Below are positions 1-7,450 of a stretch of DNA of 11,664 nt, piece by piece. The stretch spans positions 1-11,664 of the forward strand of contig CAMLXE010000030.1 of assembly GCA_946490455.1 (NCBI GenBank), in the 5' to 3' direction. This DNA is from an uncultured Desulfovibrio sp. Its GTDB lineage: Bacteria > Desulfobacterota > Desulfovibrionia > Desulfovibrionales > Desulfovibrionaceae. A program made the position numbers and the translations under genes. Every line of letters begins with the position of its first letter. Position 1 is the stretch's first letter. Below the pieces are notes generated by a model that worked only from the letters and a program-made list of their open reading frames with translations, was not told the DNA's origin and ran no database searches.

Positions 1-1
1 C

Positions 2-805
2 TTGCCCGAAGATACGCCCGAGCCAGTACACAATCTTCAGGAAGTCCTGAACAGTCTGTCCGTACGCAATCTTCAGGAGTGCTACAACGACGCCATCTAT
101 TATCGGGATGAAATGCGCCAGCTTTTCATTACCGGGCGTGTCACACTCCGGCAAAGAACATTGTCGGACAAGTTCTTTTGGGCGATCATGATGCGTATCG
201 CGCAGGAAAAGAACAAGCTGAAGCATACCCCCAAGGAACTGGCGGACATCGACAGCTCGCTTGCCGATATCTATTACGGAAATTTCAGCGTATTCCAGTC
301 CTTGCCCGATGCCTGGGCCATTGATCAGCTTTTTCCTGTCATGCCTGTCCATCGACTGAATGAATGTCCATCCCGGCAGGCCGTGATTTCGGACATTACC
401 TGCGATAGTGATGGCCGTCTTGATAAGTTCATCGATCCTCAGGGGATGCGCAATTCCCTTGATCTGCACCCGCTGATTGAGGGAGAGGAATACTACCTTG
501 GCGTTTTCCTCGTAGGAGCCTATCAGGAAACGCTTGGAGATCTGCATAACCTGCTCGGTGATACCAATGTGGTATCCATCCGTATCAGTGAAGACGGTTC
601 CTATCAGTTTGTACGTGAAATCCGGGGTGACTCGGTAGCGGATATCCTTGATTATGTGGAATATGACCCCCGTCGTATCCTTGAAGATCTGAGGGAAGCT
701 GCCGAACGGGCCGTACGGGCCAATCGCATTACGCCTTCGGAACGATACAAGATCCTTCAGACGTTTGAAGACGGGCTGCGTGGGTACACCTACTTTGAAC
801 GTTAG
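2..805 (+). CDS. speA: Biosynthetic arginine decarboxylase, C-terminal part (5' end outside window)
   Basis: Arginine decarboxylase of the SpeA type is a PLP enzyme of the alanine-racemase-fold (group IV) decarboxylases; it makes agmatine from arginine, the first step of polyamine synthesis. About 267 residues are visible, and the family is usually about 630-660 long, so this is the C-terminal 40 percent. The first in-frame codon (TTG at 2) is internal, not a start. Diagnostic segments are VFQSLPDAWAIDQLFPVMP (about 97-115), the DITCDSDG motif with the catalytic cysteine at fragment residue 134, and GAYQETLGDLHNLLGD (172-187), which are the most conserved parts of SpeA near its C terminus. 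The gene ends with TAG at 803-805. A carboxy(nor)spermidine dehydrogenase lies 201 nt downstream on the same strand, consistent with a polyamine locus. Family assignment is secure; only the truncation by the window edge limits it. Confidence 0.95.
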   Translation: MPEDTPEPVHNLQEVLNSLSVRNLQECYNDAIYYRDEMRQLFITGRVTLRQRTLSDKFFWAIMMRIAQEKNKLKHTPKELADIDSSLADIYYGNFSVFQSLPDAWAIDQLFPVMPVHRLNECPSRQAVISDITCDSDGRLDKFIDPQGMRNSLDLHPLIEGEEYYLGVFLVGAYQETLGDLHNLLGDTNVVSIRISEDGSYQFVREIRGDSVADILDYVEYDPRRILEDLREAAERAVRANRITPSERYKILQTFEDGLRGYTYFER

Positions 806-1006
806 ATCGACAGTGAGAGAAAGGGGTTTCGTCCTGTACAGAATGATTGCCGGACAGGGCGGTTAGGGTTGTACCGTTTTTTGTCCATGAACGGTTGCAG
901 GGAACGGAGCTTGAGAAGGAATCCCGTTCGGATGTATTCGGCGTGTCTGGCTGGAGTTTCCTGTCTCCTGTGAAGAAACTGGTCCCCTGGACATAAGGAG
1001 AAAACA
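806..1006 (+). other. speA-carboxyspermidine dehydrogenase spacer with small inverted repeats
   Basis: This 201-nt stretch has no credible gene. It holds several short inverted repeats on the plus strand: 873-878 with 890-895 (ACCGTT/AACGGT, loop containing T4), 955-960 with 975-980 (AGTTTC/GAAACT), and 982-985 with 989-992 (GTCC/GGAC). The last sits directly before the Shine-Dalgarno sequence AAGGAG (995-1000). None has the GC-rich stem plus T-tract of a strong terminator, so read-through from speA is possible. A separate promoter or a regulatory leader for the downstream gene is equally possible; I could not pick a convincing -35/-10 pair. Confidence 0.35.
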
Positions 1007-2191
1007 ATGGCGCGAGTCCTTATTATCGGTGCTGGTGGGGTTGGAAGTGTTGTGGCGCACAAGTGTGCACAGCTTCCGGAAGTCTTTACAGAAATCATGC
1101 TGGCGAGCCGAACCCTTGCCAAATGTGAGGCCATTGCCGCCAGTATCCGGCAGAGAACGGGGCGGACCATAGAGACAGCCAGAGTGAATGCGGACGATGT
1201 CCCGGAACTGGTGGCTCTGCTCAAACGCTATCGTCCGGAGCTGGTCATCAATGTGGCTCTGCCATATCAGGATCTTCATATTATGGATGCCTGCCTTGAG
1301 GCTGGCGTGAACTATCTTGATACGGCCAACTATGAGCCTCTGGATGTCGCAAAGTTTGAATACAAGTGGCAATGGGCCTACCAGCAGAAGTTCAAGGATG
1401 CCGGTTTGATGGCATTGCTCGGTAGCGGTTTTGACCCCGGTGTGACCAATGTTTTTGCCGCATATGCCCAGAAGCATCTGCTGGATGAAATTCATGTCCT
1501 GGATATTATTGACTGCAACGCCGGAGATCATGGGCAGCCCTTTGCAACCAACTTCAACCCCGAAATCAACATTCGTGAGGTTACGGCTCGCGGACGTTAC
1601 TGGGAACGTGGCGAATGGGTGGAAACGGATCCGCTTTCATGGTCCATGACCTATGATTTCCCTGATGGTATTGGTCCGAAGAAATGCTATCTCATGTACC
1701 ATGAGGAACTGGAATCTCTGGTTCAGAATCTGAAGGGAATCCGGCGTGCACGCTTCTGGATGACGTTCTCCGACAACTATCTGAATCACCTGAAAGTACT
1801 TGGCAACGTGGGCATGATTGGCATTGAGCCCGTGGAGTTTCAGGGGCAGAAGATTGTTCCCATTCAGTTTCTTGGAAAGCTCCTGCCAGATCCGGCTTCG
1901 CTGGGCCCCTTGACCAAGGGCAAGACGTGCATTGGCTGCCTCATGCAGGGGGTCAAGGATGGCGAACAGAAGACAGTGTATGTCTATAACATCTGTGACC
2001 ACGAGGCATGCTATGCCGAAGTGGGGAGCCAGGCCATATCCTATACAACCGGCGTACCGGCCATGATCGGGGCCATGATGATGGTGACCGGCGTCTGGAA
2101 GAAACCCGGTGTGTGGAATATGGAACAGCTGGATCCTGATCCTTTCATGGAACAGCTGAACCTGCGTGGCCTTCCTTGGGTTGTTCGTTAG
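1007..2191 (+). CDS. Saccharopine dehydrogenase family; probable carboxynorspermidine/carboxyspermidine dehydrogenase
   Basis: The 394-residue protein has an N-terminal Rossmann fold with GAGGVG at residues 8-13 and ASRT at 33-36, the latter suiting NADPH use. It continues with the saccharopine-dehydrogenase C-terminal domain, including GSGFDPGVTNVFAAYA and the following DCNAGDHGQP segment typical of the Lys1-like carboxy(nor)spermidine dehydrogenases. These enzymes condense putrescine or diaminopropane with aspartate semialdehyde and reduce the Schiff base to carboxyspermidine or carboxynorspermidine, which NspC then decarboxylates. Length is normal for the family. The start ATG has a perfect AAGGAG (995-1000) six nt upstream. 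It follows speA on the same strand, which argues for the polyamine role over lysine catabolism. The usual partner nspC is not next to it here; a terminator follows immediately. A true saccharopine dehydrogenase is the main alternative. Confidence 0.88.
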   Translation: MARVLIIGAGGVGSVVAHKCAQLPEVFTEIMLASRTLAKCEAIAASIRQRTGRTIETARVNADDVPELVALLKRYRPELVINVALPYQDLHIMDACLEAGVNYLDTANYEPLDVAKFEYKWQWAYQQKFKDAGLMALLGSGFDPGVTNVFAAYAQKHLLDEIHVLDIIDCNAGDHGQPFATNFNPEINIREVTARGRYWERGEWVETDPLSWSMTYDFPDGIGPKKCYLMYHEELESLVQNLKGIRRARFWMTFSDNYLNHLKVLGNVGMIGIEPVEFQGQKIVPIQFLGKLLPDPASLGPLTKGKTCIGCLMQGVKDGEQKTVYVYNICDHEACYAEVGSQAISYTTGVPAMIGAMMMVTGVWKKPGVWNMEQLDPDPFMEQLNLRGLPWVVR

Positions 2192-2200
2192 AATGATGTG

Positions 2201-2237
2201 AAAAAAGCAGGCGCCCCATAAGGACGCCTGCTTTTTT
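2201..2237. terminator. Bidirectional intrinsic terminator
   Basis: A perfect 13-bp inverted repeat (2201-2213 with 2225-2237) has an 11-nt loop. The outer six pairs are A-T, so each strand ends with a six-T tract after a GC-rich stem (GCAGGCG/CGCCTGC). It lies 10 nt after the stop of the dehydrogenase gene and 30 nt beyond the stop of the convergent laccase-domain gene, so it can terminate both transcripts. Confidence 0.93.
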
Positions 2238-2266
2238 GTGGACAATGAAAAGGCGTTTCGGAAAAT

Positions 2267-3022
2267 TCAGGAAATCCAGATTACGCTGGCCTGACGGCCG
2301 CATACCCGTTCCCGCCGGAAGGAGAAGAAGCGTTCGGGCAGGGACCAGGTACATAAATCCAGTCCAAAAATACGATCATGCCGCAAACCGGCTTCCTGAA
2401 GCTGACTGCGGGTCAGTTCCCATAAATTCATTGTCTTTTGGGAACGGTCAAACCAGTCGGCAAATTCTGCTCCCCATTCCGTATCAAAATTGACGAATTC
2501 GGATCGTTCAGGTCCAAGGCTTGGTCCGCGTACAGCAGACAGGTCTTCCGGACGCAAGGCATACCGTTCGCAGAAGGCAGCTATGCCAGACTGAATAAAG
2601 GCAATACGATTGCCTCTCCAGCCTACATGCAGTGCAGCAATATGTCGTCCATCCTTGTGAGCAATAAGAATGGGCTGACAGTCGGCAGTCTTGATGACCA
2701 GACCAAGGCCGGGACGTGTGGTTGCCAGCCCGTCGCCTTCTGGCATGAACGGTGGAATGGATGACCTGTCCAGATCTACGGGGTCCGGATCAAAAATGAT
2801 CGTGTCACCATGAACCTGATGGACTTCCGACAGGTATGGCAGTTCCAGCGAGGCTGCCAGATTGATTCGATTGTCCGAGACAGCCAGAGGGTCGTCTCCA
2901 ACGGTATAGGCAATATTGCCTTCACCGTAGAGACCTGTGGAGTACCCGCCGGTTCGGGTCTGGAACGCACACCGGACACCGGGAATTCCAGGAAAAACAA
3001 AGGGAATGAAGTTCAGAAGCAT
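2267..3022 (-). CDS. pgeF: Laccase-domain protein, YfiH/PgeF family (purine nucleoside phosphorylase-like / peptidoglycan editing factor)
   Basis: A 251-residue protein of the DUF152/Cu-oxidase_4 family. Members were annotated as polyphenol oxidases. Later work links them to purine nucleoside phosphorylase/adenosine deaminase activity (LACC1/YlmD type) and, in E. coli, to peptidoglycan editing. Visible motifs: EVHQVHGD (66-73), the GDGLATTRPG segment (97-105), KTADCQP (111-117), ALHVGWRG (130-137) and the C-terminal FFSFRRERVCGRQAS. The three metal ligands expected for the family, His71, Cys115 and His132, are all present. After GPSLGP (167-171 region) the frequently seen cysteine is replaced by Glu-Arg. 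Translation starts inside the end of the upstream cyclo-ligase gene (ATG and TGA overlap by 10 nt), with AAGGA at 3029-3033 and six nt spacing, which suggests translational coupling. The symbol follows the E. coli family name; the cellular role here is inferred. Confidence 0.88.
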   Translation of the reverse strand: MLLNFIPFVFPGIPGVRCAFQTRTGGYSTGLYGEGNIAYTVGDDPLAVSDNRINLAASLELPYLSEVHQVHGDTIIFDPDPVDLDRSSIPPFMPEGDGLATTRPGLGLVIKTADCQPILIAHKDGRHIAALHVGWRGNRIAFIQSGIAAFCERYALRPEDLSAVRGPSLGPERSEFVNFDTEWGAEFADWFDRSQKTMNLWELTRSQLQEAGLRHDRIFGLDLCTWSLPERFFSFRRERVCGRQASVIWIS

Positions 3023-3657
3023 AAGAGTTCCTTTTCTGTAACACAGGCATGCATGGGCATGTCCCGGGGATCTGCGGGGAAGTCCACAAGCTGAAATTCA
3101 TAGACCAGAGCAATGCGGGGAATGTCGGACCAGCCCGGTTTGGCCAGAAGACGGTCATAAAATCCCTTGCCGTAGCCGAGTCGATCTCCCGTTCGTGTAA
3201 GTCCTACAGCTGGAACGATGATCAGGTCTGGAGGGATATGTGTGGCAGGGCAGGATGCATCAGGCTCAAGAAGGCCAAATGAAGCTGAAACAAGATGCTG
3301 ACGGCTGTCACAGATGGCAAATTCCATAATTCCTTCACCGTATTCCGGAGGAAGACAACGTGGGAGGAGGACTGTTTTGCCTTCTTTCCAGGCGGTATCA
3401 AGCAGAATTTCTGTGGACACTTCCTGTCGCGCGGCCAGATAGAGGGCTACCGTACGGGCTTTGCTCCATAAGGGCAGGGTAAGAACACGCGATTGTATGG
3501 CATTGGAATAGGCGAGAAATGTCGCCTTGGGCAGGTTGCGTCTGAGCTGAAGCAGTGCACGACGCAGTTCCGGCTTGGATTGACAGGCTGGGGCAGATGG
3601 CAATTCCGTTTCCAGCGCGGCTGGTTCTGTCTTGCTGGTGTGGGATGATGGGTACAT
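3013..3657 (-). CDS. 5-formyltetrahydrofolate cyclo-ligase family protein (methenyl-THF synthetase)
   Basis: This cytosolic enzyme converts 5-formyl-THF to 5,10-methenyl-THF with ATP, recycling an inhibitory folate by-product. From ATG at 3657 the product has 214 residues. The family signature is clear: KPELRRALLQLRRNLP near 28-43 (N-terminal substrate/ATP region), ALYLAARQEVST (71-82), LLPRC (97-101), FGLLEPD (127-133), and the ATP/Mg loop GDRLGYGKGFYDRLL (157-171). There are about 25 residues before the conserved core, an extension rich in Ser, Thr, Ala and Pro. The frame is open further back to a TTG at 3681, but the ATG at 3657 has a purine-rich GGAAAGAG just upstream and is preferred. 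It is the first gene of a two-gene minus-strand operon with pgeF, transcribed divergently from the metallophosphoesterase gene. Family is sure, start moderately so. Confidence 0.92.
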   Translation of the reverse strand: MYPSSHTSKTEPAALETELPSAPACQSKPELRRALLQLRRNLPKATFLAYSNAIQSRVLTLPLWSKARTVALYLAARQEVSTEILLDTAWKEGKTVLLPRCLPPEYGEGIMEFAICDSRQHLVSASFGLLEPDASCPATHIPPDLIIVPAVGLTRTGDRLGYGKGFYDRLLAKPGWSDIPRIALVYEFQLVDFPADPRDMPMHACVTEKELLCF

Positions 3658-3764
3658 AGGCTCTTTCCAAATTCGGAACAATGGGTTAGGGAATGGAAAC
3701 CGGGTTTTGTGGGGAGCTGCACCCCGTTATGTGTTATCCGGAAGAGTACAAGGAAGTTTCCCGC
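3658..3764. promoter_or_regulatory. Divergent intergenic region between cyclo-ligase and metallophosphoesterase
   Basis: The two genes point away from each other with about 107 nt between the chosen starts, so promoters for both must lie here or slightly inside the genes. I could not identify a confident sigma-70 -35/-10 pair on either strand, so this is a call from gene arrangement only. Confidence 0.4.
3750..3756 (+). promoter_or_regulatory. Ribosome binding site that decides the metallophosphoesterase start
   Basis: AAGGAAG lies eight nt before the ATG at 3765. Two earlier in-frame ATG codons (3693 and 3729) lack an equally good site, and the extra residues they would add precede the domain and look non-conserved, so 3765 is taken as the start. 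Confidence 0.65.
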
Positions 3765-4478
3765 ATGCCAAGTGCTACCTCCTCTCTTTCATCCGATTCA
3801 TCCGTCTGTTCCGGGCATCGCTGGATCGTTATCGGCGATCTCCATGACAAGACTGCGCACCTTGCTGACATCCCAGGACTTTCTGATGCCGATGGAATCA
3901 TTGTGACCGGGGATCTGACCCTGAACGGTGGAATCCATCAGGCTCGTCGGGTTCTGGATGTCCTGCGACGCCATAACCCTGTCGTGTATGCGCAGATCGG
4001 GAATATGGATCGGGGAGAAATTTCCGACTGGCTTCAGGCAGAGGGCTGGAATACACATCGGCAGATCCGGGAAATTGCTGCGGGTACGGCATTGATGGGG
4101 CTGGGGGGATCGACATTTACCCCGTTTGGAACCCCCAGTGAATTTCCGGAATCCCGTTTTGCAGAATGGCTTGAAGACATGTGGCAGCAGGCCAGAAATT
4201 TTCGGCGAGTGGTTTTGTCAACCCATACGCCTCCCTACGACACGCTGTGCGACGTCATAGGAAATGGAACCCATGTTGGTTCTACGGCTGTGCGTGATTT
4301 TCTTCTGGATGCACAGCCAGCGGTATGCCTTTGCGGGCATATTCATGAGTCCCGTGCTGTGGATCGTCTTGGTCGTACCATACTGGTGAATACTGGTGCC
4401 TTTTCTATGGGCGGCTATGCCGAGCTGCGGCTTGCGGGGGATGATTTGACCGTGACCTTGCACGTTCTGGGCGAATAG
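3765..4478 (+). CDS. Calcineurin-like metallophosphoesterase
   Basis: The 237-residue protein is a small stand-alone member of the metallophosphoesterase superfamily with a binuclear metal site. The ordered motifs are all visible: GDLHD (24-28, metal ligands Asp25 and His27), TGDLT (48-52, bridging Asp50), QIGNMD (77-82, Asn80), STHTPPY (152-158, His154) and GHIHES (191-196, His192 and His194). Motif III reads GNMD instead of the commoner GNHE/D, as in many YfcE-like and archaeal-type members. There is no signal peptide or membrane helix, so it should be cytosolic. The first 17 residues are Ser-rich and outside the fold. Substrate cannot be read from the sequence; phosphodiesters or nucleotide derivatives are likely. 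It precedes the RNase E/G gene by 218 nt on the same strand; no strong terminator lies between them. Confidence 0.9.
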   Translation: MPSATSSLSSDSSVCSGHRWIVIGDLHDKTAHLADIPGLSDADGIIVTGDLTLNGGIHQARRVLDVLRRHNPVVYAQIGNMDRGEISDWLQAEGWNTHRQIREIAAGTALMGLGGSTFTPFGTPSEFPESRFAEWLEDMWQQARNFRRVVLSTHTPPYDTLCDVIGNGTHVGSTAVRDFLLDAQPAVCLCGHIHESRAVDRLGRTILVNTGAFSMGGYAELRLAGDDLTVTLHVLGE

Positions 4479-4562
4479 AGTCCATGGCCATGTTTTCTTG
4501 AGGAATGCCCGTGTTGGGGTCAGGCCTCATTGCGTGGTGTCCTGTTGATAATTTTTCAGGCG

Positions 4563-4672
4563 GCTGGAGCGTTGTTTCCAGCAGAAAGAACGGCTTTTTC
4601 TGTTCTTCGCCGCATCCGGTTGGGGAGCTTTGTCTCCATCCGGAATGATCGATTTTACGTCGCGTTTGCGAC
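4563..4672 (+). promoter_or_regulatory. Hairpin-rich 5' leader of the RNase E/G gene
   Basis: Four stem-loops follow one another in the leader. They are 4563-4568 with 4577-4582 (GCTGGA/TCCAGC, 8-nt loop), 4586-4591 with 4602-4607 (AAGAAC/GTTCTT), an imperfect hairpin bounded by CCGG at 4616-4619 and 4640-4643 with an inner pairing around GGAG/CTCC, and 4659-4663 with 4668-4672 (GTCGC/GCGAC with a GTTT loop). The last ends 15 nt before the Shine-Dalgarno GAGG (4688-4691). In E. coli the rne 5' UTR is a structured target for autoregulation by RNase E; a similar feedback role here is inference. Confidence 0.45.
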
Positions 4673-4696
4673 AGAACCTTTGTTTTTGAGGCACGC

Positions 4697-7450
4697 ATGA
4701 TTGATAGTGAAGTTCTTTCCGATTTATCCGGTACTGTAGCCGATATTCGTCCTGAGGAGGAAACACCTCCCGCAACAGAGCAGGCTCCCAAGCGGCGTCC
4801 GCGCCGCAGTCGCAAGACAGCGGCCGCCTCTCCCGAGGAAGAGGTAAAGGCGGAGCAACCTGCGGAACCTGGCAAGACCGGGCGCAGCACCAGAACTCGC
4901 AGCCGGAAGACTACGGCTGCTGAGACAGTTCCAGCTCCTGAAACAGCAGAGACGGTATTGCCTCAAAATGTTGAGGAAAAGCCCAAAAGACAACGGCGTA
5001 CACGACGCACCAAGGCAGAAGCTGCTTCCAGCGGACTGGTGGAAGAAAGTCGGCAGGCTGCGGAGCAGAACAACGAGTCTCTGGTTCCACCCAGTTCGTT
5101 TCTTTCAGCAGATTCCACTTCTGCGTCTGAGCCGTCTCTTTCTGCTGCCGGAGCTGAAAACTCGCAGCCTGAGGCTCCGACGGAGAAGGCAGCCTCTCCT
5201 GTAATGTCGCTGGAAGGAGAGCGTCAGGCCATTGCCATGGCTGTGCTGGATATCCCTGCCGTAGCTCAGCCCATGACGCCAGCTGTGTCCACCCCGTCTC
5301 CTGTCCCTGCCCTTCTTGAAAAGGAAGCAGAATCGTCTGTCAGTGTCGAGAGACCTGTTTCTGGAGAACAGACCGATGTACCGGAAGGAAGCACTTCAAA
5401 GAAACGTCGCTCTCGTCGCAGTCGTCGCCGGCCCTCGCTGAGTCCCGAAGAACTCGCCGCGCTGGCCGAGGATAGCCCTGTTCCGGATTATGTTTCTGAT
5501 GATGACGACGATGAGGAAGTTCCCCAGAGCAGTTCAGCCGACATTCCTTCAGAAGAACCTTCTCCCGTTCCAGAAAAACGGTCACGTCGTTCCCGGAGAG
5601 GGCGGCGGCGTTCCGGCCCGGAGACGGTGATTGAAAAGCAGGACAGTGAACCGGAAGAGCTTGGGGAAGAGCAGACTGTCATGCTCCCCACCGATATTCT
5701 GGAAGAGCTGATGGCTGATGTGCTGGAGCGTGCGCCGATAACTCCGGAAGTGAAACAGGAAGAATCTGTAAAGGTGGCTGAAGAAGGCAGCGAAGCTGCA
5801 GAGTCCAGTCCTGATTCTGAATCCGATTCCGAAGGCGAGCCGGAATCCCGTTCTCGCTCTCGCCGTACCCGTGGTAAGAAGAAAGCCTCTGTTGAAGAGA
5901 CCGCTGACGGGAATGAAACGGAGGAAGAGGCCAGAAAGGCGCCGAGTACGCCACGTAAGATGCTGATCAGTGTACTGCCCGGAGAACAGGTTGAAGTCGT
6001 CCTTACCGAAGATGGTCAAGTCCGCGAGTATTATGTGGAGATGGCGCATCAGGCAAAGATACGCGGCAATATCTATAAGGGGGTCATCAATAATATTGAT
6101 ACGAACCTTCAGGCCGCCTTTGTCAATTATGGCAATGTGAAAAACGGATTCCTCCAGATTGATGAGGTTCATCCCGAATACTATCTCCAGCCGTATGAAC
6201 CGGCAAAGGGCCGCAAGTATCCTCCCATTCAGAAAGTCCTCAAGACCGGACAGGAAGTGCTGGTTCAGGTGGTAAAGGAACCCAATGGCAGCAAGGGTGC
6301 CTTCCTGACCACATGGGTTTCTCTGGCCGGACGTTTTCTTGTTCTTACCCCCGGTCAGGAACAGATTGGCATTTCCCGTAAGGTGGAAGATCCAGAAGAA
6401 CGGAACCGTCTGCGTGAACTCATCAAGGGCCTTGATCCCGGAGAAGGGCTGGGTGCCATTGTCCGGACTGTCAGTGCCGGAACAAGCAAGACGACCCTGC
6501 AAAAGGATTTGAATTTCTTGAAACGTGTCTGGAAGGACATCCGCAAGCGGGCCACAACGGAAAAGTCTCCTGCACTCATTTATCAGGAGCCGGGACTGGC
6601 CAGTCGGAGCGTGCGCGATTACCTTTCCGACGATGTCACGGAAGTCTGGGTGGACGACGAAGTTACAGCCGCCTCCATCCGGGAAATGGCCACACTGCTC
6701 TTTCCGCGCAAGGCCGATCTTGTTCACCTCTATACGGACCATAAGAAAACACTGTGGGAACATTTCAATGTCCTTTCACAACTGGAGCAGGTCCATGCCA
6801 GAGAGGTAACCATGCCTTCTGGCGGGCGTCTCGTATTCGATCAGACTGAAGCGCTCATGGCCATTGATATCAACTCGGGCAAGATTGGTGGCAAGACCAA
6901 TTTTGAGGCCATGGCCTACAGAACCAATATGGAGGCAGCGCGCGCCATTGCACAGCAGCTGCGGCTGCGGGATATTGGTGGTCAGATCGTTATCGACTTC
7001 ATTGAAATGCGGGATCCCGAACACTGTCGTGACGTGGAAAAGGAAATCCGAAATGCCATGAAGAACGATCGCGCCCGGCATGATATTGGAAAGATGAGTT
7101 CCTTTGGGCTGCTGCAGATCGTACGGCAGAGAACAGGGTCCTCGGCCATTTCCATCAGTATGGAACCCTGTCCTCACTGCAATGGAACAGGACAGCGCCG
7201 GACCATGGAGTGGCAGGCTCTTCAGGCCTTGCGTGATTTGCATTGTGGATTGCGTTCGGCCGCGGCATCGGGTCAGCCTGCATTCCCTTATACAGTTCGT
7301 CCCGAACTCGGTCTGTATCTCCTGAACCATAAGCGCGAACGGCTTTCAGAAATGGAGAAGGAATTTCATACCCGGATAGAAATCCGTATTGACGGCATCT
7401 CTCCAGCGTTGCCGGCTACGCCTGAAAAAAATGGAGGGAAGCAGTCATGA
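4697..7450 (+). CDS. Ribonuclease E/G family endoribonuclease with long N-terminal disordered extension
   Basis: Residues about 420-917 form a complete RNase E/G catalytic unit: an S1 domain starting near MLISVLPGEQVEVVL (422-436) and including the RGNIYKGVINNID stretch, the RNase H/DNase I-like region, the catalytic motif MAIDINSG (Asp724, Asn726), IVIDFIEM (Asp767), and the zinc-link CPHCNGTG (Cys825, Cys828). The enzyme cleaves single-stranded AU-rich RNA in mRNA decay and rRNA/tRNA processing. The catalytic part is about the length of RNase G and ends about 90 residues after the zinc link, with no C-terminal scaffold. Instead, about 420 residues in front are low-complexity, rich in Pro, Glu, Ser and Ala. 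This part carries six Arg/Lys clusters (about 32-40, 63-71, 96-106, 235-246, 294-306, 385-396) and an acidic run (268-274). The start ATG has GAGG (4688-4691) five nt upstream. It overlaps queH by 4 nt (ATGA). Confidence 0.95.
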   Translation: MIDSEVLSDLSGTVADIRPEEETPPATEQAPKRRPRRSRKTAAASPEEEVKAEQPAEPGKTGRSTRTRSRKTTAAETVPAPETAETVLPQNVEEKPKRQRRTRRTKAEAASSGLVEESRQAAEQNNESLVPPSSFLSADSTSASEPSLSAAGAENSQPEAPTEKAASPVMSLEGERQAIAMAVLDIPAVAQPMTPAVSTPSPVPALLEKEAESSVSVERPVSGEQTDVPEGSTSKKRRSRRSRRRPSLSPEELAALAEDSPVPDYVSDDDDDEEVPQSSSADIPSEEPSPVPEKRSRRSRRGRRRSGPETVIEKQDSEPEELGEEQTVMLPTDILEELMADVLERAPITPEVKQEESVKVAEEGSEAAESSPDSESDSEGEPESRSRSRRTRGKKKASVEETADGNETEEEARKAPSTPRKMLISVLPGEQVEVVLTEDGQVREYYVEMAHQAKIRGNIYKGVINNIDTNLQAAFVNYGNVKNGFLQIDEVHPEYYLQPYEPAKGRKYPPIQKVLKTGQEVLVQVVKEPNGSKGAFLTTWVSLAGRFLVLTPGQEQIGISRKVEDPEERNRLRELIKGLDPGEGLGAIVRTVSAGTSKTTLQKDLNFLKRVWKDIRKRATTEKSPALIYQEPGLASRSVRDYLSDDVTEVWVDDEVTAASIREMATLLFPRKADLVHLYTDHKKTLWEHFNVLSQLEQVHAREVTMPSGGRLVFDQTEALMAIDINSGKIGGKTNFEAMAYRTNMEAARAIAQQLRLRDIGGQIVIDFIEMRDPEHCRDVEKEIRNAMKNDRARHDIGKMSSFGLLQIVRQRTGSSAISISMEPCPHCNGTGQRRTMEWQALQALRDLHCGLRSAAASGQPAFPYTVRPELGLYLLNHKRERLSEMEKEFHTRIEIRIDGISPALPATPEKNGGKQS

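Noticed and set aside
863..1531. A 222-codon minus-strand frame over the speA/dehydrogenase junction
   Set aside because: It overlaps the well-supported dehydrogenase gene antisense and its product has no recognisable features.
4697..5960. Repeated Arg-codon stretches in the RNase gene as a possible DNA repeat or recombination site
   Set aside because: Similarity is at the protein level (RRSRR-type clusters) with varied codons and spacing, so it is a coding low-complexity region and not a DNA repeat array.
5582..6763. A 393-codon open frame on the minus strand, inside the RNase E/G gene
   Set aside because: It lies wholly antisense to a clearly conserved catalytic domain, its translation resembles no family, and no ribosome binding site or operon context supports it.
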